Source of the DNA: Sorghum bicolor
Lineage: Eukaryota; Streptophyta; Magnoliopsida; Poales; Poaceae
NCBI RefSeq assembly: GCF_000003195.3
Contig: NC_012877.2
Location: 9,278,855-9,342,854, forward strand
Reading direction: 5' to 3'
DNA length: 64,000 nucleotides
The translations under genes were made by a program, and so were the position numbers. The notes below the pieces were generated by a model. It was not told the origin of the DNA, did not search any database, and saw only the letters and a list, made by a program, of their open reading frames with translations. Positions 61,401 to 64,000 of the stretch are shown in pieces; position 1 is the first letter of the stretch, and every line of letters starts with the position of its first letter.

Positions 61401-62081
61401 CTATCGGCAGGCGTCAACATGGTCTTCATGTTGCCGATGGAGTTTCTTGCACCAGCCAGTGATGATGAGTTGGAATTTTCTGATCAGATAGCTCAGTTGG
61501 CTCTGGATCCGATGACGGCTATCTTTGAGAAACCTGCCGATGACGAGAGGCAGCATCTTAAAGCTCTGTTCCTCAAAGGAAGGGTTGATGGGCAGCCAAT
61601 GACCAAGATCCTAGTTGATGGTGGAGCTGCTATTAATATTATGCCGTATGCAGTATATCGGAAGCTTGGGAAAGGGGATCAAGATTTGACCAAGACCGAT
61701 ATGATGCTCAAAGACTTTGAAGGAAACGTGTCTCCAGTCAAGGGGGCGATATGTGCAGAGTTGACCATCGGCAGCAAAACCTTGCCGACAACTTTTTTCG
61801 TGATCAGCGGAAAAGGTGCTTACAACTTATTATTGGGAAGAGATTGGATTCATGCCAATTGTTGTATCCCATCTACAATGCATCAATGCTTGGTTCAGTG
61901 GGTAGGTGACAAGATTGAGATTGTCCCAGGAGATTCTTCTTATGTTATCGCATCGGCAGAAGCGGATACTTACGAAAGGACCAGGTGCATTTCAGGAGAA
62001 GTTTGGGAGAAAGATTTTCTCAAAGTTGCCGATTATGAGATTCCACCGATCCAAGCAGTCGGTTCTGACGACGGTTTTTAA
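58479..62081 (+). CDS. Tat element gag-protease, 1200 aa
   Basis: First ATG after the primer-binding site is at 58479 (MSISDLDQENVIPVTEAN). A long Pro/Gln/Ser-rich N-terminal region is followed by the retrotransposon gag domain at about residues 405-570 (YKVPDFTKFSGQDDTSTMEH, SLSGSAFTWFISLPP, DRQLADLAFQGLLPHIRDKY). An Arg/Glu-rich segment and a Cys/His cluster (CPFFIHCWEE...CPEC) come next. The protease is near residues 1035-1135, with ILVDGGAAINIMP (active-site DGG, usual in Tat) and YNLLLGRDWIHAN. The ORF has no stop or frameshift. Its TAA overlaps the ATG of pol by one base. Confidence 0.9.
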   Translation: MSISDLDQENVIPVTEANLKDEQKQAIAQAMEEFKQQCLRSFSINRSGEVVQKDTLPAPRQVTFDANPGKLQDMVDNAINRALINQASVLSNTVFNAVARTFKEGQIPPDYVGPSHHQPTAPEVTAPSAALTTASAQSAVPTSTSGTTGALSMPMTTNPQISVGQHKLTTDMLASAMSGLTLPPNWWGYGMPPELTPGTSQITDMRGKTPMTSAPPNAPVNQSPRYTTTTTARPHTGNPQDSMFQMPNASAESMLMQQRSMAQSGYVNSTTVPNYQSSAAPMPMNANNGWLGQQAFPQSPQQSYQTTGFQQGQVYPGFQGQGIPNQPMNFGQQVGGQVINTMFRADHVPNRHVEVRHQVPDPQPPHRQDADAYWADKIAEVMREQFGIKPKVNTYSYRTPYPPAYDLIPLPHRYKVPDFTKFSGQDDTSTMEHVNRFIIQCGEAGNRDELRVRLFSSSLSGSAFTWFISLPPNSVITWADLEKQFHKYFFSGVHEKKITDLVKLRQRNDESVEGFVQRIREVKNKCYSLVLDDRQLADLAFQGLLPHIRDKYASQEFESLSHLVQRISDQDIKPFEPKRAWNRKVSFVDEATSSDSDEEPVIGLAEWVKNKKPMSCPFGQKEPEKFAFDTAKADRIFDFLLQEGQIKLSPNHVIPSAEELKRMRYCKWHNATFHDTNECKVFRQQLQSAIESGRIKFDSSKAQKPMKIDQHPFPTNMLDAKGKAKVLTSETAEKSASVDPQHQVTTADARSKGLVQEGTSSGRPPRSGIVITHRRPREKWQQREDRYRRQQEDYRREEERRRQEWNRHRDHWNCPFFIHCWEENIKLPTVRDCPECNGYDRYDGIDRHYHDDERRFNGPIRGRVSVHDRLGGRFSGHDRLSDRVQYFPRNQEELEKMADARVPDEFIFCRDANTHGMESRENRRPTARQRPLPPWCPGGLTKTQKRRLQRERQEELNKGENSGSRQPSDTKREGLSAGVNMVFMLPMEFLAPASDDELEFSDQIAQLALDPMTAIFEKPADDERQHLKALFLKGRVDGQPMTKILVDGGAAINIMPYAVYRKLGKGDQDLTKTDMMLKDFEGNVSPVKGAICAELTIGSKTLPTTFFVISGKGAYNLLLGRDWIHANCCIPSTMHQCLVQWVGDKIEIVPGDSSYVIASAEADTYERTRCISGEVWEKDFLKVADYEIPPIQAVGSDDGF

Positions 62082-64000
62082 TGGATAGATTCGCCGATGA
62101 TGGAAAATTAGGCCAGGGATTCACATCGGTCGATGATTTGGTAGAAGTAGATATAGGTAGTGGTGATAAGCCTAGGCCTACTTTTATTAGTGCTAAATTA
62201 GATCCTGAGAGTAAGCAACAATTGACTAGTTTGTTAAAGGAATATAAAGATTGCTTTGCTTGGGATTATACCGAGATGCCTGGTTTAGACCGATCAATTG
62301 TTGAACATCGGTTACCCATCAAGTCTGGATTTCGGCCACATCAGCAACCAGCCCGCCGATGTAATCCTAACATTCTACCTGATATTAAGGCCGAAATCAC
62401 CAAACTTATTGAAGCTAAGTTTATTCGGCAGTGTCGGTATGCCGAGTGGATTTCCAATGTTGTTCCGGTTTACAAGAAGAACGGGAAGCTTCGGGTGTGC
62501 ATTGATTTCAGGAATCTCAATAAAGCTACGCCGATGGATGGATACCCAATGCCTGTCGCCGATCTACTGGTTGATGCTGCGGCTGGTCATCAGGTCATCA
62601 GCTTCATGGATGGTAATGCAGGTTACAATCAAATATTCATGGCGGAGGAGGATATTCCAAAAACCGCATTCAGGTGTCCTGGTCATGTTGGGCTATTTGA
62701 ATGGATAGTCATGACTTTTGGGTTGAAGAATGCTGGTGCTACTTATCAAAGGGCTATGAATTTTATATTTCATGAGTTCATCGGCAAGCTCGTGGAGATT
62801 TATATTGATGATGTGGTGGTTAAGTCTGGAGATTTCTCAAAGCATCTTGCCGATTTACAAAAAGTGTTAGAGTGCACAAGGAAGCATGGATTGAAGATGA
62901 ATCCCAACAAGTGTGCATTTGGTGTATCGGCAGGGCAGTTTCTTGGTTTCATGGTACATCAGAGGGGTATTGAAATTAGTCGAAGATCTATTGATGCCAT
63001 CAATAAAATAGTGGCCCCTACCAACAAAACCGAGCTCCAATCCTTGATCGGCAAGGTAAATTTTATCAGGAGATTTATATCGAATTTGTCTGGTAGGATT
63101 CGTGCTTTCAGTCCTCTTCTTAAATTGAAAGCCGATCAAGAGTTTATTTGGGGAGAAGAACAGCAGTTGGCTCTGGATGAAATCAAGAAGTATCTAGTAA
63201 ATCCTCCAGTTCTAGTTCCACCTCAACAAGGGAAGCCCTTCAGATTGTATTTATCTACCGATGGATCGGTTATCGGTTCAGCTTTAGTTCAAGAATTTGA
63301 AGGGAAAGAAAGGGTAATTTATTATTTGAGTAGGAGGTTGATTGATGCTGAAACCAGGTATTCGGCCATTGAGAAACTATGCTTATGCTTATATTTTTCA
63401 TGTATCAAGCTGAGACATTACCTGTTATCGGCCGAATGCACTGTTGTTTGCAAAGATGACGTGGTCCGATACATGCTATCTATGCCGATTATGAGTGGTA
63501 GGATCAGTAAATGGATTTTAGCGCTGTCGGAGTTCGATTTGCGTTACGAATCGGCTAAGGCAGTCAAAGGGCAGATTATGGCCGATTTTGTGACTCAGCA
63601 TTGCGGTCTAGTGGAAACCTTGGAAATTGTACCCTGGACGCTCTTCTTTGATGGATCTACCTGTGACCAGGGGGCAGGAATCGGCATTGTATTAGTTTCC
63701 CCTAAGGGGAGGAAGTATGAGTTTTCCTTGCCGATTGTTGCCACATCAACAAATAATCAGGCTGAGTATCAGGCTCTGATCAAGGGATTGGAGTTGTTAA
63801 GAGAAGTTCGTGTTGATGCTGTTGAAATATTCGGGGATTCTATGTTGGTTATAAATCAATTGGCCGGAAGCTATGAATGCCGAAGTGAAGTTCTCATAAC
63901 TTATTTCGAGAGAAGTATGCAACTGTTAAAGGAATTCAAGGATTTCCGATTGGAGCATGTTCCCCGATTGCATAATGAAGACGCTAATCGGTTAGCTCAG
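62081..64000 (+). CDS. Tat element pol: RT, RNase H and second RNase H-like domain, incomplete at the edge
   Basis: ATG 62081 shares its A with the preceding TAA. The frame is open for 640 codons to the last base. RT shows VCIDFRNLNKATPMDGYP, SFMDGNAGYNQIFM and catalytic EIYIDDVVVKSG. RNase H follows (FRLYLSTDGSVIGSALVQEF, IYYLSRRLIDAETRYS, IEKLCLCLYFSCIKLRHYL). A second RNase H-like domain starts near 63625 (WTLFFDGSTCDQGAGIGIVL, NNQAEYQALIKGLELLR, GDSMLVINQLAG). Integrase should lie beyond the window. Expression of this ORF probably needs reinitiation or frameshifting at the TAATG overlap (inference). Confidence 0.88.
   Translation, partial: MDRFADDGKLGQGFTSVDDLVEVDIGSGDKPRPTFISAKLDPESKQQLTSLLKEYKDCFAWDYTEMPGLDRSIVEHRLPIKSGFRPHQQPARRCNPNILPDIKAEITKLIEAKFIRQCRYAEWISNVVPVYKKNGKLRVCIDFRNLNKATPMDGYPMPVADLLVDAAAGHQVISFMDGNAGYNQIFMAEEDIPKTAFRCPGHVGLFEWIVMTFGLKNAGATYQRAMNFIFHEFIGKLVEIYIDDVVVKSGDFSKHLADLQKVLECTRKHGLKMNPNKCAFGVSAGQFLGFMVHQRGIEISRRSIDAINKIVAPTNKTELQSLIGKVNFIRRFISNLSGRIRAFSPLLKLKADQEFIWGEEQQLALDEIKKYLVNPPVLVPPQQGKPFRLYLSTDGSVIGSALVQEFEGKERVIYYLSRRLIDAETRYSAIEKLCLCLYFSCIKLRHYLLSAECTVVCKDDVVRYMLSMPIMSGRISKWILALSEFDLRYESAKAVKGQIMADFVTQHCGLVETLEIVPWTLFFDGSTCDQGAGIGIVLVSPKGRKYEFSLPIVATSTNNQAEYQALIKGLELLREVRVDAVEIFGDSMLVINQLAGSYECRSEVLITYFERSMQLLKEFKDFRLEHVPRLHNEDANRLAQ

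Larger units (their letters stand above)
57791..64000 (+). mobile_element. Tat-lineage Ty3/gypsy retrotransposon, runs off the right edge
   Basis: LTR about 57791-58431, then a primer-binding site TTTTGGCACGCCCGGTGGGA (58436), gag-protease ORF and RT-RNase H ORF, both open. RT precedes any integrase (none yet seen), as in Ty3/gypsy. A second RNase H-like domain after the first is the mark of the plant Tat lineage. The sequence is densely marked with GCCGAT/ATCGGC. The absence of stops suggests a young copy. Confidence 0.88.

Overview
The window is nuclear DNA of a grass, most likely a panicoid of the sorghum/maize/sugarcane group. The evidence is spliced host genes with short exons, dense nested LTR retrotransposons, Stowaway-, Tourist- and GGCCTTGTTTAG-type MITEs, tRNA-derived SINEs, and a Cassandra element carrying 5S rRNA-like LTRs. 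No species-diagnostic gene is present, so the assignment is inference.

Three host genes are supported. (1) CNOT11 (CCR4-NOT subunit 11), + strand, 12 coding exons from 14914 to 21510, predicted 439 aa. (2) A short secreted DUF538-family protein, - strand, 23415-23981, one exon. (3) RRP42, an RNase PH-fold exosome core subunit, + strand, 7 coding exons from 37774 to 54733, predicted 287 aa. CNOT11 and RRP42 both act on RNA decay (deadenylation and 3'-5' degradation). Both have a first coding intron whose donor reads GC rather than GT.

Layout: 1-8119 is a decayed Sirevirus (Ty1/copia, - strand) whose 3' end lies before the window. 8120-14676 is old repeat DNA: a LINE tail split by a MULE that is itself split by a solo LTR, then a copia gag relic and a MITE just upstream of CNOT11. 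14914-21510 is CNOT11, with a SINE in intron 10. 22491-22789 is a long (TA)n tract. 23415-23981 is the DUF538 gene. 24300-26781 is a MITE cluster. 26829-30405 is an hAT element with both ends and an 8-bp target duplication but a broken transposase. 30606-36928 holds Stowaway, SINE, a LINE split by a Sirevirus-like solo LTR, and Tourist-like elements. 37774-54733 is RRP42. 55780-57790 is a copia LTR and gag. It is cut by a Tat-lineage Ty3/gypsy element that runs off the right edge with open reading frames.

The most striking structure is intron 5 of RRP42 (40197-53988, 13.8 kb). An LTR element X (TSD AGTGT) holds two copia elements, Z (TSD GCGGG) and Y (TSD CAGGA). Y in turn holds a Cassandra TRIM (TSD CATGG). 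Every boundary is resolved by a perfect 5-bp target duplication. The RRP42 exons on either side still join in frame. Removing X and one TSD copy leaves an intron of about 1.4 kb.

A second signal is a hand count of about 50 copies of GCCGAT/ATCGGC through the LTR, gag and pol of the Tat element, spread over different reading frames. All calls come from reading the sequence; no database search was run.
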